From CAZDVQ01 sp964508975 (GTDB taxonomy: Bacteria > Bacteroidota > Bacteroidia > Chitinophagales > Saprospiraceae), in the NCBI GenBank assembly GCA_964508975.1, contig CAZDVQ010000048.1, positions 1 to 34,335 on the forward strand: 34,335 nucleotides of DNA, read 5' to 3'. Below, in pieces: positions 28,613 through 34,335 of the stretch (within the stretch, counting starts at the first letter, position 1; the number at the start of each line of letters is the position of its first letter). The position numbers and the translations under genes were made by a program. The notes beneath the pieces are model-generated. The model was not told the origin of the DNA, made no database searches, and saw nothing but the letters and a program-made list of their open reading frames with translations.

Positions 28613-30079
28613 AGACTCAAAAATCACATTGCCTAATTTGTCGTTGTTCCTAGATTCTCCGAACAGTTCTTCCAAGTCGCTGAGTTCTTGGTCCAACTCG
28701 TCAAAACGGTAATAAACACTAGCGTCAGTCTCGTTCACGTAAGCTTCCCCACGCAAGTCCAAGATGAAATCTTGTACCACGGTGTTCACCACAGCTGGCG
28801 ATAGTCGTTCTTCGGTGCTGGCCCATTGGTTGGCCACGGCCGTTAATTCAGCCAAAGAGATTTTCTCTTTGTGGCGTTTGAAGATTACTTTCATCAAACG
28901 CTTTCGGATGTTCTCCTTGTGCTGCTCCCGCTGTTGGCGTTTAATACCCAACATACGAACCAACGGAACCGTAAAGAATATCAATGAAAATACAAACGGG
29001 ATCCAACCTAGCCAGATGTAACTGCCAACATCTATCAGGAGTCCTTGGTTGGCCATGATGAGTTGCAAGCCTCCAAATACGATAGCACCCGAAAATGCTA
29101 GGTTAAACATATTCATGAATATAATCAAGGCGTTGCGCCACCAGGTATTGCCCGTTAACTCTACCTCGGCCTCGTACTCGTCCCAGAACCACACCACGGG
29201 GGCTTCTTCTACGCGGTTATCGCCACGGATTATGTCCTTGAACTCACCGTATAGAGTACCATTTAAGCTGATTTCAGCTTTTCCGTTATACCGAGATAGT
29301 ACCTCAGTCATAAAATTCTCGGCGTCCTTGCGTTTCCAGCCAGCTAGAGCCTGGATAATGCTCGTGTTCACCAAGCCTTTGTTCCTTTTCAGGAAGCTAG
29401 CCACTTCCATCTGATTGGCTAGTGGGTGTATTTCGTAACGGGGTGGTCCAAACACAAAATCGTATACCGAGGCCACAAAGCCTTTCTTCGACCTACGCTG
29501 GTCGCGCTCGTTGGTGTAGCTGCGTTTGGGTAAACCATCTTGCTTGGCTTCGTAATGTTTATACGGGTAACCCCAGGGGTCGTTGGTCCTGTAGGTACGG
29601 TCGTTAAATGTTTTCCATTCAAAAATTGACCATATTAAGCGGAACATAGCCGATAGAAACTGGCCACCGCCCTTATCAGAACGGCCTTTATCCTTGTCGC
29701 CACCTGCGGCCATCGCACCAAAAATTAAAGCCATGAGCAGCAGCAGGAAAACCACGAAATATACAACCAGCGTTATGGCAATCCAGGCTTTATAAAACCA
29801 GGTAAAACCTTTCCAAATCCAGCGGCCAAACTGTTTTAATCTATCCCTAAAAGTTGGTTTACCCCGTTCATGCATGCTCCCGAAAGCGTAGAGGAGGTCG
29901 CCTTGGTCGGTAACTTTTAGGCTACAATCGTACTTACCCATGAGTTGCTGCACGGCGCGCTCGGTTTCTAGCACGGGCAGACCAGTGGTCGATGCCACGT
30001 CGCCAAGGGTAAATGTCCTAGCTTTGTGTTTGCTGATGTAGCGTTCCACGGTGAGCACCTGCTCTTCGTTCAATGACAT
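28610..30079 (-). CDS. Membrane protein with N-terminal winged-helix-like domain
   Basis: A 489-residue protein if started at the ATG at 30079 (MSLNEEQVLTVERYISKHK); a longer frame to 30142 adds 21 basic residues. Residues about 1-75 resemble a winged helix (VERYISKHKARTFTLGDVASTTGLPVLETERAVQQLMGKYDCSLKVTDQGDLLYAFG). A hydrophobic helix follows (AWIAITLVVYFVVFLLLLMALIFGAMAAGG), then a charged middle with YEIHPLANQMEVASFLKRNKGLVNTSIIQALAGWKRKDAENFMTEVLSRYNG, which may be a second winged helix, then two more helices, then a third HTH-like segment (ISLAELTAVANQW). I do not recognise a named family, and no catalytic motif is apparent. Combining three HTH-like folds with membrane segments is unusual. 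Confidence 0.8.
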   Translation of the reverse strand: MSLNEEQVLTVERYISKHKARTFTLGDVASTTGLPVLETERAVQQLMGKYDCSLKVTDQGDLLYAFGSMHERGKPTFRDRLKQFGRWIWKGFTWFYKAWIAITLVVYFVVFLLLLMALIFGAMAAGGDKDKGRSDKGGGQFLSAMFRLIWSIFEWKTFNDRTYRTNDPWGYPYKHYEAKQDGLPKRSYTNERDQRRSKKGFVASVYDFVFGPPRYEIHPLANQMEVASFLKRNKGLVNTSIIQALAGWKRKDAENFMTEVLSRYNGKAEISLNGTLYGEFKDIIRGDNRVEEAPVVWFWDEYEAEVELTGNTWWRNALIIFMNMFNLAFSGAIVFGGLQLIMANQGLLIDVGSYIWLGWIPFVFSLIFFTVPLVRMLGIKRQQREQHKENIRKRLMKVIFKRHKEKISLAELTAVANQWASTEERLSPAVVNTVVQDFILDLRGEAYVNETDASVYYRFDELDQELSDLEELFGESRNNDKLGNVIFES

Positions 30080-30145
30080 GTATGAGGCTCTTTTTGGTTG
30101 TTGATGAAGTAGAGAACGTTTAAAGCCCGTTTTTAGTTTCATTTA

Positions 30146-30275
30146 TTTTGGGGCTTCCCCCTTCGGGGTCGCTGCCTTCTGTGCTCGCTGTTCGCTCGGT
30201 GCCTGCGGCACCAGCCTCACTTCGTTCGGCTGCACGCCAGGCAGCTAAGCCGTGACCGGCTGCGCAGCAGCCGGG
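30146..30275 (+). repeat. GC-rich hairpin mosaic, copy 10
   Basis: Boundary TTTTGGGGCTTCCCCC, TTCGGGG, then GTGCTCGCTGTTCGCTCGG (30181-30199, core), TGCCTGCGGCACC, CTTCGTTCGGCTG and CCGGCTGCGCAGCAGCCGG (about 30256-30275). It starts just inside the rejected extended start region of the minus-strand gene and points toward copy 11. Confidence 0.75.
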
Positions 30276-30310
30276 TTTAATGGTTAATGGTTAATGGTTC
30301 TTGGAAGTCC
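30276..30310. repeat. Short-period repeat between two facing mosaics
   Basis: TTTAATGGTTAATGGTTAATGG: an 8-bp word (AATGGTTA) repeated between the 3' ends of copies 10 and 11, which face each other. Confidence 0.6.
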
Positions 30311-30426
30311 ATCCCGCGTTAGCGATGTGGAGCGGTGGCCCGCAGGGCCAGACCCGCAGGGGCCGAGCGATAGCGAGCCGCGTAACGTAGCGGCGACGCC
30401 AAAGGCGGCGCAACGCCCAAAAAATA
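30311..30426 (-). repeat. GC-rich hairpin mosaic, copy 11
   Basis: Minus orientation: boundary TTTTTTGGGCGTTGCGCCGCC, CGCCTTTGGCG hairpin, GCTACGTTACGCGGCTCGC, core GGCTCGCTATCGCTCGGCC (30379-30361), CCTGCGGGTCTGGCCCTGCGGGCCACC (split across two hairpins), then GCTCCACATCGCTAACGCG. Very close in module order to copy 2. Confidence 0.8.
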
Positions 30427-30525
30427 GCTAAAGATTGGCTAAGATTGGTTAAAATAGGTGAAATGGGATTAGCCTTCTGCAATTTTCACCCATTTTAGCT
30501 TTTTACCAATTTTCACCCATTTTCA
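30427..30525. repeat. A/T-rich short-period inverted tract
   Basis: Left arm words GGCTAAGATTGGTTAAAATAGG and TGAAATGGG (to about 30470) are partly complementary to right arm words CCCATTTTAGC, TTACCAATTTTCACCCATTTTCACCC (30488-30528), giving a long AT-rich fold-back. The same words occur at 4013-4090. Confidence 0.55.
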
Positions 30526-30610
30526 CCCCCAGTTCAGCCGTATACGCCAAAATACCGCCATTTTGCATCCTATGAAGGAGCGCCAATTGCACAAATGAAG
30601 GTTTTAGCCC

Positions 30611-30639
30611 TTGCCTTATTGAAATTTGGATTATATTTG
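30611..30639 (+). promoter_or_regulatory. Promoter of the GWxTD gene
   Basis: TTG at 30611-30613, 18-bp spacer, TATATTTG at 30632-30639; the leader to the ATG at 30693 is about 46 bases. This is the best-spaced Bacteroidota promoter in the window. Confidence 0.65.
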
Positions 30640-30692
30640 TAGGTGCGTTACAGCCCTTAGGCTAGCAGAAATGAATATTGGAATTAAAAAAC

Positions 30693-32144
30693 ATGCCCAT
30701 GAAAAAGTTATTTTTACAACTCAGTTTACTGTTTTGCACGGTGAATGCGTTTGCCATCGATGGCACGAGCTCGTTTGCCGTATTTAAAGGGCCCGACAAC
30801 CAGTCGGTGCTCGAAGTGTATATCTACATGGTAGGCACAACGCTTGAACCCAAGATCAGCGACCAAGGTTTGCAACTGGCCACTAAAGGTACCATCAATT
30901 TTTACCAAGGTGGCGAACTGATGCTTAGCGACAGCATACGCTCCATTTCGACAAACTATGCCAGTAAAGCCGATATCCTAGACATGGTTGAACTACAGCG
31001 CTATGCCTTAAAACCTGGGACCTACCTGCTGGAAGTACGTATCGAGGATGCGAATCAACCCGGTAACATGCTGAGCAGCAGTACTTTCGTAACGCTAGAA
31101 TCTTACGGTAACACGAGTTTACAGATGAGCGACATTGCCGCTATGAGCGATGTCAGCAAGGATGACGGCGTTTCAAGATTCCACCGGAATGGCTACCTTA
31201 TGATTCCGAAAGCCTTGTATTTTTACCCTAAATTCCAAAATACGCTCACTTTTTACGCGGAGATTTACAATGCTAATACTGTAGGCCAGGATCAATTTTT
31301 AATGCGCTATTTTATCCGTAAAGTAGGTGGCGGTGATGCTGCATACGGCGATTTCAAATTTTTCAGGAAGAAACAAGCCCAACCTCTAATCGCTATTATC
31401 GAGCAAGTTGATATCACTAAATTGCCCTCAGGTACTTGGGAATTGGTGCTTGAACTAGCCGATAAAACCAACAAACCACTTGGGCAACGCGTTTTCACTT
31501 TCCAGCGCTCGAACCCCGTGCAAGATGAAGCCCTAAAAGATTTTGCCCGTAAAGATATCAGCACTTCATTTGTGGATACCTTGAACGAAGCCAACTTGGA
31601 TTACTGCTTAAAAGCGCTTCGCCCCATGGTGGATAACGCAGAGGCCACCTTGCTGGCCAATGTGGTTAAGCAAACTGACCCGATGGTGAAACGCCAGTTC
31701 TTACTCACTTATTGGGAACAACGTGACCCACTGTTTCCCGTACAAGCCTTTAATGATTACATGAAGGTAGCACGTTATGTCGATTTTCAATTCCGTACGG
31801 CTTCATACCGTGGTTTTGATACCGAGCGGGGTAGGGTATACTTGCGTTATGGCCCCCCGAACAACATCTCGGTTGTAGATAATGAATTTGGCAAGATTCC
31901 TTACCAAATCTGGGAATACGATAGCTTTAGTGAATTCCAGAGTCGTGTCATTTACGTATTTTACAACCCCTCACTCGTACCTGGCGATTTTCAAATATTA
32001 CACTCTACCGCCCGGGGGGAGAACTCCAACCCCAACTGGAAATTGGAAATTAACCGGAACGAGTATGGCGCTGGCCCACGTGGAAGCACGATGGGCCGGG
32101 AGCGCGATCCAAGCAGGTTAACCGACGACTCTTGGGCCGACTAA
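30693..32144 (+). CDS. GWxTD-domain secreted protein
   Basis: A 483-residue exported protein starting MPMKKLFLQLSLLFCTVNAFA (ATG at 30693, or 30699 for MKKLF...). The frame from 30678 uses TTG and has no better support. The N-terminal two-thirds is an all-beta region (VLEVYIYMVGTTL...LKPGTYLLEVRIEDANQPGN...LPSGTWELVLELADKTNKPLGQ). The C-terminal third is the GWxTD-type module: YWEQRDPLFPVQAFNDYMKVARYVDFQFRTASYRGFDTERGRVYLRYGPPNNI, then YQIWEYDSF, followed by a charged basic tail. The W-x-x-R-D and GRVYLRYGPPN motifs are conserved. Function in the family is unknown; members are common in Bacteroidota and allied phyla. Confidence 0.92.
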   Translation: MPMKKLFLQLSLLFCTVNAFAIDGTSSFAVFKGPDNQSVLEVYIYMVGTTLEPKISDQGLQLATKGTINFYQGGELMLSDSIRSISTNYASKADILDMVELQRYALKPGTYLLEVRIEDANQPGNMLSSSTFVTLESYGNTSLQMSDIAAMSDVSKDDGVSRFHRNGYLMIPKALYFYPKFQNTLTFYAEIYNANTVGQDQFLMRYFIRKVGGGDAAYGDFKFFRKKQAQPLIAIIEQVDITKLPSGTWELVLELADKTNKPLGQRVFTFQRSNPVQDEALKDFARKDISTSFVDTLNEANLDYCLKALRPMVDNAEATLLANVVKQTDPMVKRQFLLTYWEQRDPLFPVQAFNDYMKVARYVDFQFRTASYRGFDTERGRVYLRYGPPNNISVVDNEFGKIPYQIWEYDSFSEFQSRVIYVFYNPSLVPGDFQILHSTARGENSNPNWKLEINRNEYGAGPRGSTMGRERDPSRLTDDSWAD

Positions 32145-32145
32145 C

Positions 32146-32406
32146 ATGCACCGTATAATTTTTATCATCTTGAGCGCCGTGGTTATTGCCGGTGCTATAC
32201 CCAAAGTGGGCCTTTACCTAGCTAAACCCTTGAGATTCAAGGATAGCTGGGTAAAGGAACTACTCGCGCTGGATAAATACATGCGCTTTTGGTTTTGGAC
32301 GGCCATACTCCTGATTTTGTTCCTCACCATATTGAGGAACAAGTTTATCATTTTGGCATTGCTGGCCTTTGTTTTGTGGTACGAACTACGCCGTAGCTTC
32401 AAGTAA
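32146..32406 (+). CDS. Small membrane protein
   Basis: An 86-residue protein with an N-terminal hydrophobic stretch (IIFIILSAVVIAGAIPKVGLYLA) and a second region of two closely spaced helices (FWFWTAILLILFLTIL; FIILALLAFVLWYEL), ending in basic RRSFK. The start is one base after the GWxTD stop, so the two form an operon. The last 21 bp overlap the 3' end of purC on the other strand. No family assigned. Confidence 0.78.
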   Translation: MHRIIFIILSAVVIAGAIPKVGLYLAKPLRFKDSWVKELLALDKYMRFWFWTAILLILFLTILRNKFIILALLAFVLWYELRRSFK

Positions 32407-33351
32407 TTTATTCAAGGCAGCTGTTACGTTTGCATCAATTCGGCCCAATACATCGCTCGTGTCAGCCTTGATAAAGGTTTGACCTGTAATGCGTTCGTAT
32501 AGCTCAATGTAGCGCTGGGTAATCAGCTCTAGGAATTCGTCAGACATGCTGGGCATAACTTGGCCATCGAGGCCTTGGAAGCCATTTTCGATGAGCCATT
32601 CGCGTACAAACTCTTTCGAGAGTTGACGTTGTGGTTCATTCTTGGCTTGGCGCTCTGCGTAGCCTTCGGCGTAGAAGTAACGGGAACTATCAGGGGTGTG
32701 CACCTCGTCGATGAGGCAGATAGAACCATCGGCTTTACGGCCAAATTCGTACTTGGTATCTACTAAAATGAGGCCTTGCTGCTCGGCCATTTGTGTACCA
32801 CGTTCGAACAAGGCTAAGGCATATTTACAAAGTGTTGACCATTCTTCGGGGCTAACGATACCGCGTGCTAGGATATCTTCTGCGCTGATATCTTCATCGT
32901 GGCCTTCAACGGCCTTTGTGGCCGGCGTGATGATTGGTTGCGGGAACTTGTCGTTCTCTTTCATGCCTTCTGGCATGGTAACGCCACAGAGCACACGCTC
33001 ACCAGATTTATAAGTACGCCAAGCGTGGCCAGAAATATAGCCACGAACGACCATTTCAAGCGGAATTTGCTCACACAAAATACCTACACTTGCATTAGGG
33101 TCGGGGGTTTCAAGGAGCCAGTTAGGCACTATATCGGCGGTTGCTTTTAGGAAGTAGGAAGCCAATTGGTTGAGTACCTGCCCTTTGTACGGTATTGGGC
33201 GCGGTAGGATGTAGTCAAATGCCGAAATCCTGTCGCTGGCCACCGCCACCAGGTATTGTTGATCGATGTAATAAACCTCGCGAACTTTGCCGCGGTAAAA
33301 ACCGGTTTGTTTAGGGAATTGGAAGGCAGTATCGGTGATGCAGGCGTTCAT
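32386..33351 (-). CDS. purC: SAICAR synthetase (phosphoribosylaminoimidazole-succinocarboxamide synthase)
   Basis: Purine biosynthesis enzyme that condenses CAIR with aspartate using ATP. The 321 residues, in the longer eukaryote-like/Bacteroidota form, show YRGKVREVYYID near the N terminus, DRISAFDYILPRPIPYKGQVLNQL, IPLEMVVRGYISGHAWRTYKSGERVLCG, PATKAVEGHDEDISAED and LVDTKYEFGRKADGSICLIDEVHTPDSSRY, all conserved. A -7-like TATCTTTG (33376-33369) lies 18 bp before the ATG. It overlaps the small membrane protein gene tail to tail by 21 bp. Confidence 0.97.
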   Translation of the reverse strand: MNACITDTAFQFPKQTGFYRGKVREVYYIDQQYLVAVASDRISAFDYILPRPIPYKGQVLNQLASYFLKATADIVPNWLLETPDPNASVGILCEQIPLEMVVRGYISGHAWRTYKSGERVLCGVTMPEGMKENDKFPQPIITPATKAVEGHDEDISAEDILARGIVSPEEWSTLCKYALALFERGTQMAEQQGLILVDTKYEFGRKADGSICLIDEVHTPDSSRYFYAEGYAERQAKNEPQRQLSKEFVREWLIENGFQGLDGQVMPSMSDEFLELITQRYIELYERITGQTFIKADTSDVLGRIDANVTAALNKLLEATA

Positions 33352-33441
33352 AGCAATATTTTGAGCCGCAAAGATAAAGCTAAAATATGAGCCCGTTAAC
33401 TGCTTAAGTATTTTTGTTGCGCCGTATTTTCAACAAAAAAA

Positions 33442-33469
33442 GCCCAGCCAGACGGAAGTCTAACTAGGC
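33442..33469 (-). terminator. Intrinsic terminator of the His-rich lipoprotein gene
   Basis: On the minus strand GCCTAGTTAGAC pairs with GTCTGGCTGGGC (three U-G pairs) around TTCC, and seven T follow. It lies 27 bp after the stop at 33496. Confidence 0.88.
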
Positions 33470-33495
33470 CTTGCATGCAGATATAAACCAACTTA

Positions 33496-33891
33496 CTAAG
33501 GAATGGCGAAAGTGATTTCCTTAGTAACTTTTTCATCGCCATCGTGGTCGATAGAAGACGATACCATCAAGTGGAATTCTGTGCCACTTGCATAGCTCGA
33601 CAAGTCAACAGTTTGGGTAAAGGAATAACTGCTTTCGTGTACGTGTTCAACGTCTGAATCTAGGATTAAGTCGGTGCTACCATGGGCATGCAGTTCGATG
33701 TGAACATCTTCAACTTCTTCGCTGGCAGTCACGAGCACGTTAACCACTACGCTCGAATCGTTGGCAACTGTTTGACCGTCGGTTGGAGAAACGATGGTGA
33801 TGGTCACTTCATTAGTGTGTTTGTCGCAGCTGCTGAACATGAACGCAACAGATGCCGCAAAGGCAAAGAAAAGGAAACTAATAGGTTTCAT
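33496..33891 (-). CDS. His-rich lipoprotein (Fur/Zur-type operator upstream)
   Basis: A 131-residue lipoprotein with lipobox FSSC (Cys22 after MKPISFLFFAFAASVAFMFSS). The mature part is a small beta-sandwich-like domain starting EVTITIVSPTDGQTVANDSSVVVNVLVTA, as in DUF4625-like and other Ig-like Bacteroidota lipoproteins. It contains clustered acidic and His residues: ELHAHGS, DSDVEHVHESS, SIDHDGDEK. These could bind zinc or another metal. The two palindromes TGCAACA-A-TGTTGCA upstream, covering the promoter, support metal-dependent regulation. Metal identity is inference. Monocistronic with its own terminator. Confidence 0.82.
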   Translation of the reverse strand: MKPISFLFFAFAASVAFMFSSCDKHTNEVTITIVSPTDGQTVANDSSVVVNVLVTASEEVEDVHIELHAHGSTDLILDSDVEHVHESSYSFTQTVDLSSYASGTEFHLMVSSSIDHDGDEKVTKEITFAIP

Positions 33892-33930
33892 AAGCTAAGT
33901 TTTAATTGTTGAGGATTCGATTGAGTTAAA

Positions 33931-33984
33931 TGCAATAATGTTGCAAATATAGGCAGGATTTTGATTAGATGCAACAATGTTGCA
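33931..33984 (-). promoter_or_regulatory. Tandem Fur/Zur-type operators over a promoter
   Basis: Two near-identical 15-bp palindromes: TGCAATAATGTTGCA (33931-33945) and the perfect 7-1-7 TGCAACAATGTTGCA (33970-33984), 39 bp apart from start to start. On the minus strand the promoter is TTG (33974-33972), 20-bp spacer, TATATTTG (33951-33944). The upstream operator covers the TTG box; the downstream one touches the -7 box and covers the expected start site near 33937. Confidence 0.75.
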
Positions 33985-33996
33985 AATATTTTTTAT

Positions 33997-34208
33997 TTTT
34001 TGGGGCCTCCCGCCGTTGGCTAACGGCGGGCGCTACACTACGGGGCTCGCTGTCGCTCGGCCCTGCGCCGCCATCTGGCGGCTTGGTCTGGCCCTATCGG
34101 GCCACCCCTCCGTATCGCTAGGCCGGATTTTGAACAGTCTAGGCTACGCCTGGGGATTTACAGCGTTCATCGCGCCAAGAAGGGACCGCCGCCGCAACGC
34201 GGCGGGCA
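33997..34208 (+). repeat. GC-rich hairpin mosaic, copy 12 (long copy)
   Basis: Boundary TTTTGGGGCCTCCC, CGCCGTTGGCTAACGGCG hairpin, GCTACACTACGG, core GGCTCGCTGTCGCTCGGCC (34044-34062), CGCCGCCATCTGGCGGC, GGCCCTATCGGGCC (34090-34103), then ACCCCTCCGTATCGCTAGGCC, and extra CTAGGCTACGCCTGG and CGCCGCCGCAACGCGGCGGG hairpins. A frame at 33977-34237 is repeat DNA. Confidence 0.78.
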
Positions 34209-34242
34209 GGATTGATTGGTTCTATTTTTCGTTGTGATTTAC

Positions 34243-34323
34243 CACCCCGTCTGCGCTACATGGCGTAAAACGCCACCTGCGCATCCACCCCTCCTTTGCA
34301 TGGCTACGATTAGGACACATTTT
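34243..34323 (+). repeat. Family-2 hairpin repeat, right-edge copy
   Basis: CACCCCGTC, then a different hairpin (TGCGC...TGGCGTAAAACGCCA...GCGCA, 34251-34282), then CCACCCCTCCTTTGCATGG and CTACGATTAGGACACATTTT (34304-34323). Compared with the left-edge copy, the outer modules are the same but the hairpin is replaced by an unrelated one. Confidence 0.72.
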
Positions 34324-34335
34324 CCTCAAACAGAA

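Noticed and set aside
36..34323. Inverted 20-bp repeat at both ends suggesting that the whole window is a composite transposon.
   Set aside because: No transposase or integrase is present, most enclosed genes are housekeeping, and the repeat belongs to a dispersed family with another copy near 19.8 kb. Contig ends in repeats are the simpler explanation.

Overview
This window is from a member of the Bacteroidota. The evidence is a gliding-motility lipoprotein GldH, a DUF3098 gene directly before uppP, a GWxTD-domain protein, a DUF5686 outer-membrane-type protein, DUF6438 and DUF6265-like proteins, and repeated TTG-N(18-21)-TAnnTTTG promoters, which are the Bacteroidota sigma-factor signature. 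Class or genus cannot be fixed from sequence alone; the gene set fits the Chitinophagales/Saprospirales/Sphingobacteriales side of the phylum. I see no rRNA, tRNA, CRISPR array, transposase or integrase.

Layout. 1-1.2 kb: repeat DNA and a membrane protein. 1.2-4 kb: aspartate kinase divergent from S-adenosylhomocysteinase. 4.3-4.9 kb: an overlapping RelE-type toxin-antitoxin pair. 5.2-11 kb, minus strand: UbiX, SppA, a secreted Cys-rich repeat protein, a queuosine-precursor transporter, photolyase and a small membrane protein. 11-14.5 kb: an AT-rich island of three minus-strand genes whose ends carry attC-like sites, so it looks like an integron cassette cluster without an integrase. 15-18 kb, plus strand: gldH, an ECF sigma factor, a membrane-anchored probable anti-sigma protein, a DUF6438 lipoprotein, then DUF3098-uppP. 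19.3-22.1 kb, minus strand: DUF1801 protein, ribH, trpS and a single-domain rhodanese. 22.4-24.4 kb: an orphan thiopeptide-type (SpaB_C-like) protein, a second DUF1801 protein and a FrnE-like DsbA oxidoreductase. 24.5-30 kb: two CarboxypepD_reg-like envelope proteins, a CAP-domain protein and a winged-helix-like membrane protein. 30.7-34 kb: GWxTD protein plus a small membrane protein, purC, and a His-rich lipoprotein whose promoter carries two Fur/Zur-type palindromes.

The coding content is mostly housekeeping and envelope biology with little shared pathway logic. The striking part is the intergenic DNA. At least twelve GC-rich mosaics of short hairpins share a boundary (TTTTGGGCG or TTTTGGGGC), a central GCTCGCT-TTCGCTCGG hairpin and a GGCC-loop-GGCC hairpin, while their stems differ in sequence but keep pairing. 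A second family, CACCCCGTC-[variable hairpin]-CCACCCCTC, occurs three times, two of them as inverted copies at the two edges of the window. A third element is a 166-bp fold-back sequence present twice, with a miniature version at 28590-28612 that supplies the stop codons of two convergent genes. These repeat families, the cassette-like island and the Fur/Zur-type operator are the best candidates for something undescribed.
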